From contig JADJDJ010000004.1 of the NCBI GenBank assembly GCA_016702745.1, positions 124,001 to 188,000 on the forward strand: a stretch of 64,000 nt of DNA. Reading direction: 5' to 3'. Position numbers and translations under genes: made by a program. Below are positions 1 to 9,406 of the stretch, in pieces. The notes under the pieces are model-generated. The model was given only the letters and a program-made list of their open reading frames with translations. It was not told where the DNA came from and ran no database searches. This DNA is from Chitinophagaceae bacterium. Its GTDB lineage: Bacteria; Bacteroidota; Bacteroidia; Chitinophagales; Chitinophagaceae. Position 1 is the first letter of the stretch. Each line of letters begins with the position of its first letter.

Positions 1-30
1 ATCAACCGTATCCTAAACGACCAACTGACG

Positions 31-1506
31 ATGGAACACAATTTTGACAACAGGGATTTTGAAAGGTTTGTGAGGCAGAATGCCGATCAGTACCGCATGT
101 TCCCCTCCGAAAAAGTATGGGGTGAAATCCATGCTACCCTGCATACCCGCAAACGCCGCTGGTATGTAATCGGGTTGTCACTGCTTTTCATCACAACTAT
201 TTCCGTTACCGCTATCATGCTCCTGCAGAACAATCGCAAGGGTTCTGGTATAGCCGCCCTTCAGCAGCTGAGCTCTTACCAGCAAAAAGCGGATCCTCTG
301 GCTGAAGAAGCAAAGCCTAACGCTATTACAGCAGTAGGTCCAGTTCAGACAAAAAATACCGTGAACCCTTTTATACAGGTTCCGGTGAATACCAATTCAG
401 CACCTGATGTGGTTGACAACAATGAACCAACCGACCTGGCACCAATTACCGCATTTTTCCCAATTAATAATAAGTCAGATCTGGTAACGGCTCCTCCGGC
501 AACTAATAACAACGCAACAATAGCCGTTCAGTCATCAAGCGTCATCCAGCCCGATGAAACGGTGAAACTGACCAAAAGAAAAGGCATTCAGCAACCGGCT
601 GCTACCGCAGCTTTAACTGCACCTGCTACAGATCCGGTTAACAGTAGCCAATCAGCAATTCCTGCAGCAATAGCATCAACCACTGAAATGGCAAGCGCTA
701 CTGCTCCTGCAGAAAAAACTGAACTGGATCAGCTTCCCCTGATTCCATCCAGAGAAGTTTCAAAAGCCGTAGTAAAACTGAAAGCCCCACGCAAACCCGT
801 TTGGCAGTTGTACTTTACTCCTACCGTCAGTTACCGTACGCTTTCGGAAAACATGGAATATCTTTCTGCAGCACGTTATAATAGTATTGTAAACGGAGGA
901 AATGCTGTGATTTATCCTACCGATGTCAATACCATGGTGAATCACCGCCCCGATCTGGGTTTCCAGTTGGGTCTCCGGTCCGCCATTCCGATATCTCTCT
1001 GGTTTAAGTTTACCGCAGGACTTCAGTTGAGTGTAAGCAAATATGATATCAAGGCTTATCAGCACCCCGCTGAAATGGCCACCATTGCCCTGACTGACCG
1101 CAGCGTTTCTGCCGTCAGCAATTACCGGAACACCAATGGGTATAAAGAAAACTGGCTGCGCAATTTTTATTTTTCGGCTTCTATACCTGTCGGACTGGAG
1201 CTCAAATTGTCTGATGGTAACAAAAATTATTTTGGCATCGCAGGTACCTTACAGCCAACCTATGTGTTGGACAACCGGGCCTACCTGATCACTTCTGATT
1301 ATAAGAATTATGCAGAAATGCCTTCGCTCACCCGTCGCTGGAATATGAACACCAGCTTTGAGGTTTTCACTCAGCAAAGAACCGGTAAACTCAATTGGAG
1401 GGTGGGTCCCCAGGTTCGCTACCAGCTGATGTCGAGCTTTTCAAAAGATTATCCGATTAAAGAACACCTTTTTGATTTTGGTCTGAAGTTGGGTATCCAG
1501 CTCTGA
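31..1506 (+). CDS. membrane-anchored protein with C-terminal outer-membrane-barrel-like domain
   Basis: Function not recognised. The 491-residue protein has a charged N-terminal segment (1-43), one hydrophobic membrane segment at about 44-65, a long low-complexity stretch rich in Ala, Thr, Pro and Asn (about 70-245), and a C-terminal region (about 258-491) of alternating aromatic and polar strands resembling the PorT-like barrels of Bacteroidota. This layout, with a short cytoplasmic head before one membrane helix, is common in Bacteroidota proteins encoded directly after an ECF sigma factor, so an anti-sigma-like role is possible but unproven. The first ATG is used; the frame stays open to the left window edge, so an earlier start cannot be excluded. 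A terminator follows the stop codon. Confidence 0.75.
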   Translation: MEHNFDNRDFERFVRQNADQYRMFPSEKVWGEIHATLHTRKRRWYVIGLSLLFITTISVTAIMLLQNNRKGSGIAALQQLSSYQQKADPLAEEAKPNAITAVGPVQTKNTVNPFIQVPVNTNSAPDVVDNNEPTDLAPITAFFPINNKSDLVTAPPATNNNATIAVQSSSVIQPDETVKLTKRKGIQQPAATAALTAPATDPVNSSQSAIPAAIASTTEMASATAPAEKTELDQLPLIPSREVSKAVVKLKAPRKPVWQLYFTPTVSYRTLSENMEYLSAARYNSIVNGGNAVIYPTDVNTMVNHRPDLGFQLGLRSAIPISLWFKFTAGLQLSVSKYDIKAYQHPAEMATIALTDRSVSAVSNYRNTNGYKENWLRNFYFSASIPVGLELKLSDGNKNYFGIAGTLQPTYVLDNRAYLITSDYKNYAEMPSLTRRWNMNTSFEVFTQQRTGKLNWRVGPQVRYQLMSSFSKDYPIKEHLFDFGLKLGIQL

Positions 1507-1529
1507 TCGCCTGTACTAACTGCCTGCAA

Positions 1530-1566
1530 AAAGCCGTTCTGCCACAACTGAACGGCTTTCTCTTTT
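1530..1566 (+). terminator. rho-independent terminator
   Basis: The arms AAAGCCGTTC (1530-1539) and GAACGGCTTT (1550-1559) form a perfect 10-bp stem around a 10-nt loop and run into a T-rich tail. It lies 24 bases after the stop of the preceding gene. Confidence 0.8.
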
Positions 1567-1609
1567 ATCAACTTCGCTATTTCAGCCCGCTTTCAATTAA
1601 TTTTAGGCC

Positions 1610-2193
1610 ATGAAAAAACTGGTTTATTCCGGATGGATACTCTCCATCAGTTTGCTGGCCTGCCAGTCCAAAAAGGCAGAACCCTCAAAGAACTTTATCT
1701 CCGTGCTTTCCCTGATCCAGAAAGAAGTGGCCCATGTTGATACTTCACTTTTTCTGATCGTCAAAACCATTACTTACGACAGCACCCGTATCGATACCAG
1801 CTATATTGCCCGGGAAGATTTTAAAAATGAAGCAAAGGATTTTCTGGAAATACCGGATCTCGCCGATCCGAAAGTGGCCAAGCGGTACAAGGACGATTCC
1901 CCATTATATGACCAGTCATTAGGCCGGGTGATTTTTAAATATATTCCGGTTGACCCCGAAAAAGAAGAAGTAAAAAGTCAGGAATTCCTGGCAACCCCGT
2001 TCCCGGTGCCGATGCCAAAATCAATAATGTGATCATCATCCGGGAAATCAGCAACCGCGACAGCTTCCTGCAAAAGAAAATGCTCTGGCAAACGAACCGG
2101 AGCTTCCAGATCGTGACCACCAGCCAGAAACCAGGCAAACCCGAAGTAACCACGGTGACCAAGGTAGCCTGGAATGAAGACCCTTATCAATGA
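1610..2193 (+). CDS. small lipoprotein, single-base frameshift near 1972-1976
   Basis: Function not recognised. The N-terminus is a lipoprotein signal with the lipobox LLAC (Cys18), so export and lipidation are expected. The frame from 1610 stops at 2032, but the -1 frame continues without interruption from about 1977 to a TGA at 2191-2193, giving an ending like VAWNEDPYQ. Adding one A to the A5 run at 1972-1976 joins the two into one protein of about 194 residues. The restored stop overlaps the uvrC start as ATGA, the usual arrangement for coupled genes, which supports the joined reading. The indel is probably a sequencing error; a real frameshift is the alternative. Confidence 0.7.
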
Positions 2194-4013
2194 CAGCAGC
2201 CGAATTTCAGCAGATTGCTGGCACCATTCCTGTTAATCCGGGTATCTATAAATATTTTGATAGCCGGAATGAACTGCTCTATGTAGGCAAGGCCAAACAC
2301 CTGCGCAAAAGAGTCAGCAGCTATTTCAGCAAAACCTTTACCAGTTATAAAACCCATGAACTGGTACAAAGAATTGACCGGATCGAATTCACCATTGTAA
2401 ATTCCGAACAGGATGCCTTCCTTTTAGAGAACACCCTGATCAAACAATTCCAGCCGCGTTTCAATATCAATCTCAAGGATGATAAGACCTATCCCTATAT
2501 CGTGATCCGGAATGAACCCTTTCCCAGGGTATTCCTGACCCGGCAGCGACTGGACGATAAATCTGTTTACCTGGGACCCTATACCTCGGTTAAAAAAGTA
2601 AGAGAGTTACTGGAATTCATCAAACAAACCATCCCGCTCCGCACCTGTTCCCTGCTACTGACCAATGCCAATATCCGGAAAGGCAAATTCAAGGTTTGCC
2701 TGGAATACCATCTCGGTAACTGCAAAGGCCCCTGCGAGGGATTGCAATCCATGGAGGATTATGAAGATGGGATTGCGCAGATCAAAAACCTCCTGAAAGG
2801 AAATCTGTCTCCGGTGATCCGCCATTTCAAAGAAGAAATGAAAACACATGCGGCCGGACTGGCCTTTGAAAAAGCCGAACTCACCAAAAAGAAAATTGAA
2901 TTTCTTGAAAATTACGAGTCGCGTTCGGTGGTGGCCAATGCCAATACCGGTGACCTGGATGTATTCACTATTCAGAAAGAAAAAGAACTGGCCTGGATCA
3001 ATTACCTGATGGTTCGCAACGGCGCCATCATTCAAACCCATACCAGCAAGGCTGAAATACACCTGGATGAAAGTCCGGAAGAAATCCTCTCTTTCAGTAT
3101 TGCACAATTAAGAACCTCCTTTCAAAGTGATGCCACGGAGATCCTGGTGCCCTTTCCGATTGAATATCCCGATGAAACAGTTACGATTACCGTACCCAAA
3201 GGAGGCGACCGGAAAAAACTGCTGGAGCTATCGGAAAAGAATGTGGCCTATTTCCGCGAAGAAGAAAAAAACCGGGCCCGTTTACAACTGGGTGCCGGCC
3301 GGCCCGACCAGGTGAAACTGCTCGAGCAATTACAGGAAGACCTGCAGTTACAGGAACTGCCCGTTCATATTGAGTGTTTCGATAACTCCAATTTCCAGGG
3401 CAGCTATCCGGTATCGGCCATGGTTTGTTTTAAAAATGCGGTACCCAGTAAAAAAGATTACCGGCATTTCAATGTAAAGACGGTGGAAGGGATCAACGAT
3501 TTTGCCACGATGAAAGAAGCAGTTTACAGGCGATATAAGCGCCTCAGAGATGAAGAGCAGCCCTTTCCTCAACTGGTCATCATTGATGGCGGAAAAGGTC
3601 AATTAAGCGCCGCTATGGAAGCCATAACCGAACTGGGATTACATGGGCATACCACCCTGGTGGGCCTGGCCAAAAATGAAGAAGAAATCTTTTTTACCGG
3701 AGATACAGAGTCACTCAAACTACCCTACAACAGCGAAAGCCTGAAACTGATCCGCCGGATCCGGGATGAAGTACATCGCTTTGGCATCACTTTTCACCGC
3801 CAGAAAAGAAGCAAGGGTACCTTCAAAAATGAACTGGATGATATCAAAGGCATCGGCCGGTCCACCATTGAAACCTTGCTGAAAGAATACAAATCCGTCA
3901 AAAAAATCCGGGAACTCATCCTGCAGGAAGAAGGCGAAATAGCCATCGGCAAACTCATCGGCATCAGCCGGGCGAAAATGCTGAAACGGCATTTTATTCC
4001 AAGAGAATATTGA
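2190..4013 (+). CDS. uvrC: excinuclease ABC subunit C
   Basis: UvrC is the dual-incision nuclease of nucleotide excision repair; with UvrB it cuts 3' and then 5' of the lesion. The 607-residue length is normal. A GIY-YIG domain starts at about residue 18 (GIYKYF, then LYVGKAKHLRKRVSSYF), a UVR-type helix follows at about 210-240, an RNase H-like endonuclease core at about 390-530 (ECFDNSNFQG, VIIDGGKGQL), and a helix-hairpin-helix near the end (DDIKGIGRSTIE). The ATG overlaps the TGA of the restored lipoprotein gene, suggesting translational coupling. No defect is seen. Confidence 0.97.
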   Translation: MTAAEFQQIAGTIPVNPGIYKYFDSRNELLYVGKAKHLRKRVSSYFSKTFTSYKTHELVQRIDRIEFTIVNSEQDAFLLENTLIKQFQPRFNINLKDDKTYPYIVIRNEPFPRVFLTRQRLDDKSVYLGPYTSVKKVRELLEFIKQTIPLRTCSLLLTNANIRKGKFKVCLEYHLGNCKGPCEGLQSMEDYEDGIAQIKNLLKGNLSPVIRHFKEEMKTHAAGLAFEKAELTKKKIEFLENYESRSVVANANTGDLDVFTIQKEKELAWINYLMVRNGAIIQTHTSKAEIHLDESPEEILSFSIAQLRTSFQSDATEILVPFPIEYPDETVTITVPKGGDRKKLLELSEKNVAYFREEEKNRARLQLGAGRPDQVKLLEQLQEDLQLQELPVHIECFDNSNFQGSYPVSAMVCFKNAVPSKKDYRHFNVKTVEGINDFATMKEAVYRRYKRLRDEEQPFPQLVIIDGGKGQLSAAMEAITELGLHGHTTLVGLAKNEEEIFFTGDTESLKLPYNSESLKLIRRIRDEVHRFGITFHRQKRSKGTFKNELDDIKGIGRSTIETLLKEYKSVKKIRELILQEEGEIAIGKLIGISRAKMLKRHFIPREY

Positions 4014-4195
4014 GAGAGAAGTTTAGAAGTTGAGTGGTTGAGAAGTTGAGCAGCGCCTCTTGCCTCTCGACTCTTGACTGTCGACTGCCTACTGTCTTCT
4101 CCCCTTTAGGGGATGGGGGGCGGGGATGGGGGTAACCCGCCTTCGCTAAAGCTCGGCTTCTTTCTCCCCTTTAGGGGATGGGGGTAAAAAAAAAT

Positions 4196-4226
4196 GGGGC
4201 CCGGATAGAAATCCAGCCCCGTTTTT
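4196..4226 (+). terminator. probable terminator of uvrC
   Basis: GGGGC/GCCCC and GGAT/ATCC arms form an interrupted hairpin with an AGAA loop, followed by GTTTTT. It lies about 180 bases after the uvrC stop, so assignment to uvrC is by position. Confidence 0.6.
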
Positions 4227-4341
4227 AAAATCCAATATCCTATGAAAAACCGAGGCTAAATTACAACTATTATTCAACTTTCCTATAGGAGTTTTACGAT
4301 TTTTGAAAGTTTTTTTTGAATTATTTCTCCAATAAAAAGAC

Positions 4342-4374
4342 AAAAAAAGTCCCGCTTTTAGCGGGACTTTTATA
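4342..4374 (-). terminator. terminator of the gldKLMN operon
   Basis: The arms GTCCCGC (4349-4355) and GCGGGAC (4361-4367) enclose a 5-nt loop. An A7 run on the left gives a U7 tail on the minus transcript; a T run on the right means it may also work on the plus strand. It sits just beyond the gldN stop. Confidence 0.85.
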
Positions 4375-4397
4375 ATGTTTAAACAATGAAGTAAAAC

Positions 4398-5428
4398 TTA
4401 GTAAGACCAGAGGTCCTGTTCGAAATTGAACATTTTTTCTTTGATATTGTCGCCTTCCAGCAGGGCCAGGATCGGGTCTTTGATATACATCCTGATATTC
4501 TTGTTAGATGGGTTATCCATGGTGGATTTTACCACATAACTGCTGAACATCCGGCTTTCAAAAAGCTCTTCCCAGGTCATCCGGCTTTGGCCCATGTTCT
4601 TGGGATTATATACCTCGTAGCGTGTCAGGACTGACCGGATATCCGGATAATAGATCCAGAACATTGGTGTTACCCCTCTTTCCTTACCATTCGGCGCAAA
4701 CTGCGTTTTTAAAGGACAGATTCCAAGAATCCGGCAGAACATACGGCTTGATTCCCTGTCAAAAACCCACTCTTCTTTAAGCCTCAGCTTCATAACGGTT
4801 TTAGAATCAAAGCTGGTTCTTGATACAATATAGCCTGTAATAAGACTGGGATCATTCACATCTCTTTTCTCAGTTGTATCCAGTGTGCCGGATGTCATTA
4901 TTTGTACTTCAGCAGGAGTCAAGGGTGTAGTAAACCTTTCATCAGCAAAGGCGGTTATTTCGCCTGAATTCACTGCTTTTAACAGTATATCCATGAAAAC
5001 CTGACTGCCATTATCATCACTTGCTTCGTACTGGAATACTTTATTCATTTTTTCCCGGAGGTCCAGCTCACGCCAAACCTTCTCGGCAAAAAGCGCATCA
5101 TCCCATCTCAGGTGCTCATACGGTAAAGGTGTACGCTGAGTCAGGCTTGATTTATCAAACGCATTCTCATTACGCAACGACTTTTTGATATCAGTCTGTG
5201 CGGATGCTGTGTCATAAATCAGCGGAATATTGGCTGTAGGGTTATAATTAACCGGTGGCAGGTTATTATTCTGCTGCACATTGGGTTTGGTAGTATCTGC
5301 CGGGTTGTTAGCCGGTGTGGTACCTCCCCTCTTCTTCCGGTACGTTGGGCATCAACACTAACAGCCAGAAGGGCAGTCAGCGATAATGACAAACAAATTT
5401 TTACAAGGATATGCTTCATTTTCAACAA
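4398..5428 (-). CDS. gldN: gliding motility / type IX secretion protein GldN (frameshifted at 5326-5329)
   Basis: GldN (PorN) is a periplasmic component associated with the GldK/PorK ring of the type IX secretion system. The body (minus frame from 5279 to 4398) has the family sequence with PLPYEHLRWDDALFAEKVWR and the AALLEGDNIKEKMF-type ending. The signal peptide (MLKMKHILVKICLSLSLTAL..DAQ) lies in another frame, from 5428. Both join if one base is restored to the C4 run at 5326-5329 (G run on the coding strand), giving R-R-G-G-T-T-P across the junction and about 343 residues. It is the last gene of gldKLMN, 5 bases after gldM. An essential secretion gene broken only in a homopolymer is most simply a sequencing error. 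Confidence 0.88.
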
Positions 5429-5433
5429 TTTGC

Positions 5434-6969
5434 TTATTTGATATAATACACAAGACCCGGAATCTTCCTGCTTTTTCCATCAGGACCTACCGCCCTGATA
5501 TTATCGATTGTGATCATGCGACCGGGTGCTGCACCACGTATAATACTTAACGCTGCAGGGCACCAAGTATTGCCCTGGCAGGCTGCTTCCCGAATATCAC
5601 CATTCTCGTCATCCATGGTGATACTGTAACTTGTAACAGCGTACTTGATATCCAGCGGGAAATCCTTAACCCAGGCAGATACACCGCCTGAATTGCGGAT
5701 CACGGCAGCCGGAACGTTATCGTTACTGGCATAGTTGGCTACAGTTGCCACCGGATCAGGAATATTTCTTACCCTGTATTTAAAGCTGGAGGTTTTACCC
5801 TCAACAGTAACATTAATATTGCAATCACCTGGAGTTGTTACTGTAGCAATATAAGAGCCGGCACCTGTCTTTTGAAGATTTCCGCCTCCGCCACTGATCG
5901 TTACATTTGTTTTTTCATCACCTGCATTGGAAGCAACTTTAATCACGTTATTCCAACCAATATATAAAACGTTCATCTCAGGCAGACCTACTGTTGCACC
6001 GCTGGGAGAACCAATGGTATATTTAACAGACACTTCTTTTACTTCCTGCCTGTTTTTCAATTGATCAAAATAGCTGATCCTGACTGGTACAGTATGTTCA
6101 CCAACTCCACCGTTCACGGTAAACTTGGATGAAGCAAAACCCTCAGCTCCGATCGGAACACTGCTTCCATTGATGGAGATCTGGGGAGCCGATTGTTTAC
6201 TATAAGCTCCGATACCGGCAGTAACCTCGAGTTCCTGCCCGGGGAAGAGATATCCGGTGCTTTGACCAACGATTGGAGCGTAAGAATCAAAGATGATTTT
6301 TACTTCTCCGACCTTGGTATGGCAGTATGTAACAACTTTATTCTCCGCTGTTTTAATATCGTTCTGGAATTTACTGAGGATGGTGATCCCGGCAACAGTA
6401 GGGACCATGTGGAAATAAGATAAATCCCATTCCTTTGTTTTACCATCACGACCGGGAGGATTGGTTACATCAATGAAGGGAGTGTTTTTAAATTCATTGG
6501 CAATGGAAGAATCCACAGCCATGATATCGGCCTGGTATTTTGTCATTTCAGCCAACAATTTTCTACCCTCTCCATCTTTACCGGTCATCAATTTGGTAAC
6601 TATATCAAGATTATCTTCCTTGAAACTAACGGTAGGATCATTAGGATTACCTCCTGCCAGTTCAAGAATTCTCCTTTTTAAGGATTCAATCCTAGCAAAT
6701 AAAGATTTTGAAGTTCCTGTAACCTGCTTTGCTTTGTTCAACCAGATGGTAGCCCGTTCTGCTGTAGAAGGATCTGCGGCTTTTTCTTCCAACGATTTCA
6801 TGATTGTTTCCGTTGAAAGATTCACCTGGCCATTTGAACTTTCCAGGCTCCGGTTTACGGTTTTAAAGGCATTGAGGATCTCAGATGATACGTTGAGTGC
6901 CAGCAGGGCTGTCAGCACCAGGTACATAATGTTGATCATCTTTTGCCGTGGTTCCTTTGGTAAAGACAT
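5434..6969 (-). CDS. gldM: gliding motility / type IX secretion protein GldM
   Basis: GldM (PorM) spans the periplasm and, with GldL, forms the proton-driven rotary motor that powers type IX secretion and gliding. The 511 residues match the family length. An N-terminal cytoplasmic PKEPRQKM segment precedes a single membrane helix (about 12-30, INIMYLVLTALLALNVSSEI), followed by a helical region and beta-sandwich domains D2-D4 with repeated Gly-rich strands. It lies third in gldKLMN, between gldL (about 90 bases upstream) and gldN. No anomaly is visible. Confidence 0.96.
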   Translation of the reverse strand: MSLPKEPRQKMINIMYLVLTALLALNVSSEILNAFKTVNRSLESSNGQVNLSTETIMKSLEEKAADPSTAERATIWLNKAKQVTGTSKSLFARIESLKRRILELAGGNPNDPTVSFKEDNLDIVTKLMTGKDGEGRKLLAEMTKYQADIMAVDSSIANEFKNTPFIDVTNPPGRDGKTKEWDLSYFHMVPTVAGITILSKFQNDIKTAENKVVTYCHTKVGEVKIIFDSYAPIVGQSTGYLFPGQELEVTAGIGAYSKQSAPQISINGSSVPIGAEGFASSKFTVNGGVGEHTVPVRISYFDQLKNRQEVKEVSVKYTIGSPSGATVGLPEMNVLYIGWNNVIKVASNAGDEKTNVTISGGGGNLQKTGAGSYIATVTTPGDCNINVTVEGKTSSFKYRVRNIPDPVATVANYASNDNVPAAVIRNSGGVSAWVKDFPLDIKYAVTSYSITMDDENGDIREAACQGNTWCPAALSIIRGAAPGRMITIDNIRAVGPDGKSRKIPGLVYYIK

Positions 6970-7059
6970 GAACTATGTGCGTTTATTGGATTTAGAAATG
7001 ATGACTGTTCTTCTTTCTAGTTAGTTAAGGCATCTGGCACCCTTGCAGGTGCCGGACAC

Positions 7060-7833
7060 TTAGCTGCGACCCTGCATAGCGGTAAGCATATTGCCATAAA
7101 TATTGTTCAGACGGCCCAGGTTATTAGCCAGGTCTCCGATCTGTGCCTGTACTTTCTTGGCATCATCTGCACTGGCCAGCATGGATTTGGAGGTCTCAGA
7201 CAATTGTCCGTAGAAAGCGTTCAGCGCCTTCAGGTGGTTATTGCTTTCCTGCAGTTCCAGTTCATAAATCGTATTGAGAGAAGAAAGATTCTTTGTCAGT
7301 ACCTGTACCTGCTCATGGAATTGCTTGGCTCCTTCAGTGGCATTGTTAAATGCACCTACAGAAGCGGCAGCATTGGTATAAGCATCTTTTACTTTATCGA
7401 GCTGACCGGTTACTTCCCTTGTTTTAGTAGTGAAGTCGCTGGTAGCGGCAATAGTATCACCCAGGCTGTTCATGCCACCTACAGTGGTATTCAGTTGCTT
7501 AAAGCCATCACCCAGACGTTTCATCGTATCAGGTGTAATATCTGCTTCAGACAGCATTTTATCCATTGAACCAAAGGCAGCTCTTGTCTTAGCGCCGGCG
7601 ATGGAGAACTGCTCTTCATCATGCGTTGCGTCTTTTACCGGGGGATAGATGATATAAAGGATACCATATATTGTAAAGATGATCGCCTCGGTGGTCAGAC
7701 CGATCCAGAGCCATAAATCTGCATCTCCTGCGTGTGTGATTTTACGAAGGGCTCCCCAGATAACAAGTGCTGCACCGAATGATACGCCTACATCTACCCA
7801 TTTACTAACCTTAGATGGAATTGCTGCTGCCAT
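7060..7833 (-). CDS. gldL: gliding motility / type IX secretion protein GldL
   Basis: GldL (PorL) is the inner-membrane partner of GldM, a pentameric stator that converts proton flow to rotation. The 257 residues show two membrane helices (about 13-32 and 40-64, with the conserved Glu in the second, in LTTEAIIFTIYG) and a long cytoplasmic helical region rich in Asn, Ala and Lys. The first helix begins after the short SKVSKWVDVG segment typical of the family. It is second in the gldKLMN operon, 109 bases after gldK. Confidence 0.96.
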   Translation of the reverse strand: MAAAIPSKVSKWVDVGVSFGAALVIWGALRKITHAGDADLWLWIGLTTEAIIFTIYGILYIIYPPVKDATHDEEQFSIAGAKTRAAFGSMDKMLSEADITPDTMKRLGDGFKQLNTTVGGMNSLGDTIAATSDFTTKTREVTGQLDKVKDAYTNAAASVGAFNNATEGAKQFHEQVQVLTKNLSSLNTIYELELQESNNHLKALNAFYGQLSETSKSMLASADDAKKVQAQIGDLANNLGRLNNIYGNMLTAMQGRS

Positions 7834-7942
7834 AATTGGATTTTTTTAAGAGGTTTTGTTTGATAAGATAATGTGAGAAAAGGAGAGGACAGATTAGTTA
7901 ACTGTCCTCTCAGTACTTTTATTTTATAAGCTGGTCAATTTC

Positions 7943-9259
7943 TTATTTGCGGCCTTTAGTGGGAGCTGCCGGTAAGTCGATCACACAACGGAATCCTACA
8001 TAAGATTTGGCAGAATCCTGGTACTCGTAAGTGCTGGTACCGGTCTGCAGGTAGTAACCCACATCTTTCCAGCTACCGCCACGGATAATCTTACGCTTCA
8101 TCAGCGGAGGATCATCATCTTTGGCATTCCAGCGAACATCAGGGTTCATATCATGCTGGAAATTGTTACGGCCTTCGTAATAGATAGAAGAAGTCCACTC
8201 GGCTACATTACCGCTCATGCAATACAGACCATAGTCATTCGGCCAGTAAGCATCGGCACGAACTGTATAGAATCCACCATCTTCAGGATAGTTACCGCGG
8301 CCGGGTTTGAAGTTGGCCATCAGACATCCTTTCTTGTTACGGAGATAATAATTACCCCAGGGGAACATTGATTGTGAACGGCCACCACGGGAAGCATATT
8401 CCCATTGTGCCTCAGTCGGGAGACGGAAATCAGATTCCTGCGCTCTTTTCTTTGAATCGAGGAAAGCATTCAGATAATGTGTTCTCCACTCGCAGAAGGC
8501 AGTTGCCTGCTTCCAGCTTACACCCACCACCGGATAATTACCGAAGGAAGGATGAGAGAAATATCTTTTTGTCATGGGCTCATTGTAAGAGTAGGAGAAG
8601 TCACGGATCCAGCACAATGTGTCAGGATAAACAGGAACATCTTTCTTTACAATGAATTTGGAACGTGCTTTACCCGCGTTTTCCCTTTTTGCAGCTTCCT
8701 TCAGGTCGAAGGTTTCTGAATGGAAAACTATTTTAGAAGCGTCAATTTCTTTTTTACCAAAGATCCTGTCATCAGGAGGCAGGATGATATCTGTGCTGCT
8801 GAGCTGCTCCATGACCTTGGGATCACTCCACTTCATGGTCTTCATCTTGGCCCAGTCAACATACTCATTACCATCAGCCCCGGCTTTTACATACCCCATC
8901 TTGCGGGCGACAACGGAGTCACGGACCCATTGTACAAACTGACGATACTCGTTGTTGGTAATTTCGGTGGCATCCATCCAGAATCCACTGATGGAGACAG
9001 ACCTGTTCCGCGCACTAAACGCGTATGCAGGATCCTCATCACTGGGTCCCATATGGAATGTACCCTGGGGTACATACACCATTCCAGGAGGCTTGGGCAG
9101 GGAGTACTTGCCACCCGGCGCAATGCCATGAACCTGGCCATCATTAGGAAGGCTGCCGCCTTTCCCTTTTCCGTTTTTCTTACCCAGGATTCCGCAACTG
9201 GCAAACAGAGCCATGCATGCCACGGCGGTCAGGGTGTAATAAAGGTTTTTCATTTTCAT
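7943..9259 (-). CDS. gldK: gliding motility / type IX secretion lipoprotein GldK
   Basis: GldK (PorK) is an outer-membrane lipoprotein that builds the periplasmic ring of the type IX secretion system. The ATG at 9259 is preferred because it gives a clean lipoprotein signal (MKMKNLYYTL..LFASC, lipid Cys22); the frame is open to 9310, but that extension would put polar residues before the signal. From about residue 60 the protein is a formylglycine-generating-enzyme/sulfatase-like fold (VPQGTFHMG, LPTEAQWEYASRGG, GNVAEWTSS, GGSW, GFRCVIDL), used here structurally rather than as an enzyme. It is the first gene of the operon, with a plausible promoter just upstream. Confidence 0.95.
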   Translation of the reverse strand: MKMKNLYYTLTAVACMALFASCGILGKKNGKGKGGSLPNDGQVHGIAPGGKYSLPKPPGMVYVPQGTFHMGPSDEDPAYAFSARNRSVSISGFWMDATEITNNEYRQFVQWVRDSVVARKMGYVKAGADGNEYVDWAKMKTMKWSDPKVMEQLSSTDIILPPDDRIFGKKEIDASKIVFHSETFDLKEAAKRENAGKARSKFIVKKDVPVYPDTLCWIRDFSYSYNEPMTKRYFSHPSFGNYPVVGVSWKQATAFCEWRTHYLNAFLDSKKRAQESDFRLPTEAQWEYASRGGRSQSMFPWGNYYLRNKKGCLMANFKPGRGNYPEDGGFYTVRADAYWPNDYGLYCMSGNVAEWTSSIYYEGRNNFQHDMNPDVRWNAKDDDPPLMKRKIIRGGSWKDVGYYLQTGTSTYEYQDSAKSYVGFRCVIDLPAAPTKGRK

Positions 9260-9278
9260 ACACTTAAGGGGTATTGGG

Positions 9279-9286
9279 CAAATATA
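9279..9286 (-). promoter_or_regulatory. candidate -7 box of the gldKLMN promoter
   Basis: On the minus strand this reads TATATTTG, an exact match to the Bacteroidota -7 element TAnnTTTG. A TTG lies about 23 bases upstream as a possible -33 element. Transcription would begin a few bases downstream, about 13 bases before the gldK ATG at 9259. Confidence 0.5.
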
Positions 9287-9406
9287 ATGTTTTGGGTTAT
9301 TTGCTATCACAAGGTTATCATTTATTTTTTTCGGTCAAAGCGTAATTTTCAGGGTAAATTTTCTAACGGAGGCCAACCCTGTTTTATTGTATTAACTAAA
9401 AATTAA

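Larger units (their letters stand above)
4014..4397. repeat. intergenic region with short degenerate repeats between uvrC and gldN
   Basis: No gene is visible in these 384 bases. From 4020 to about 4102 it contains simple degenerate repeats: GTTGAG words (AAGTTGAGTGGTTGAGAAG) and then words of the type GACTGTCGACTGCC. The same word families recur near 11.5, 16.6 and 31.7 kb. Two copies of CTCCCCTTTAGGGGATGGGG lie at about 4099 and 4163. Two terminators, one for each convergent gene, follow. Confidence 0.7.

Noticed and set aside
8720..9406. A 228-codon plus-strand frame opposite gldK.
   Set aside because: It is the antisense of a well-conserved gene and has no recognisable domain.
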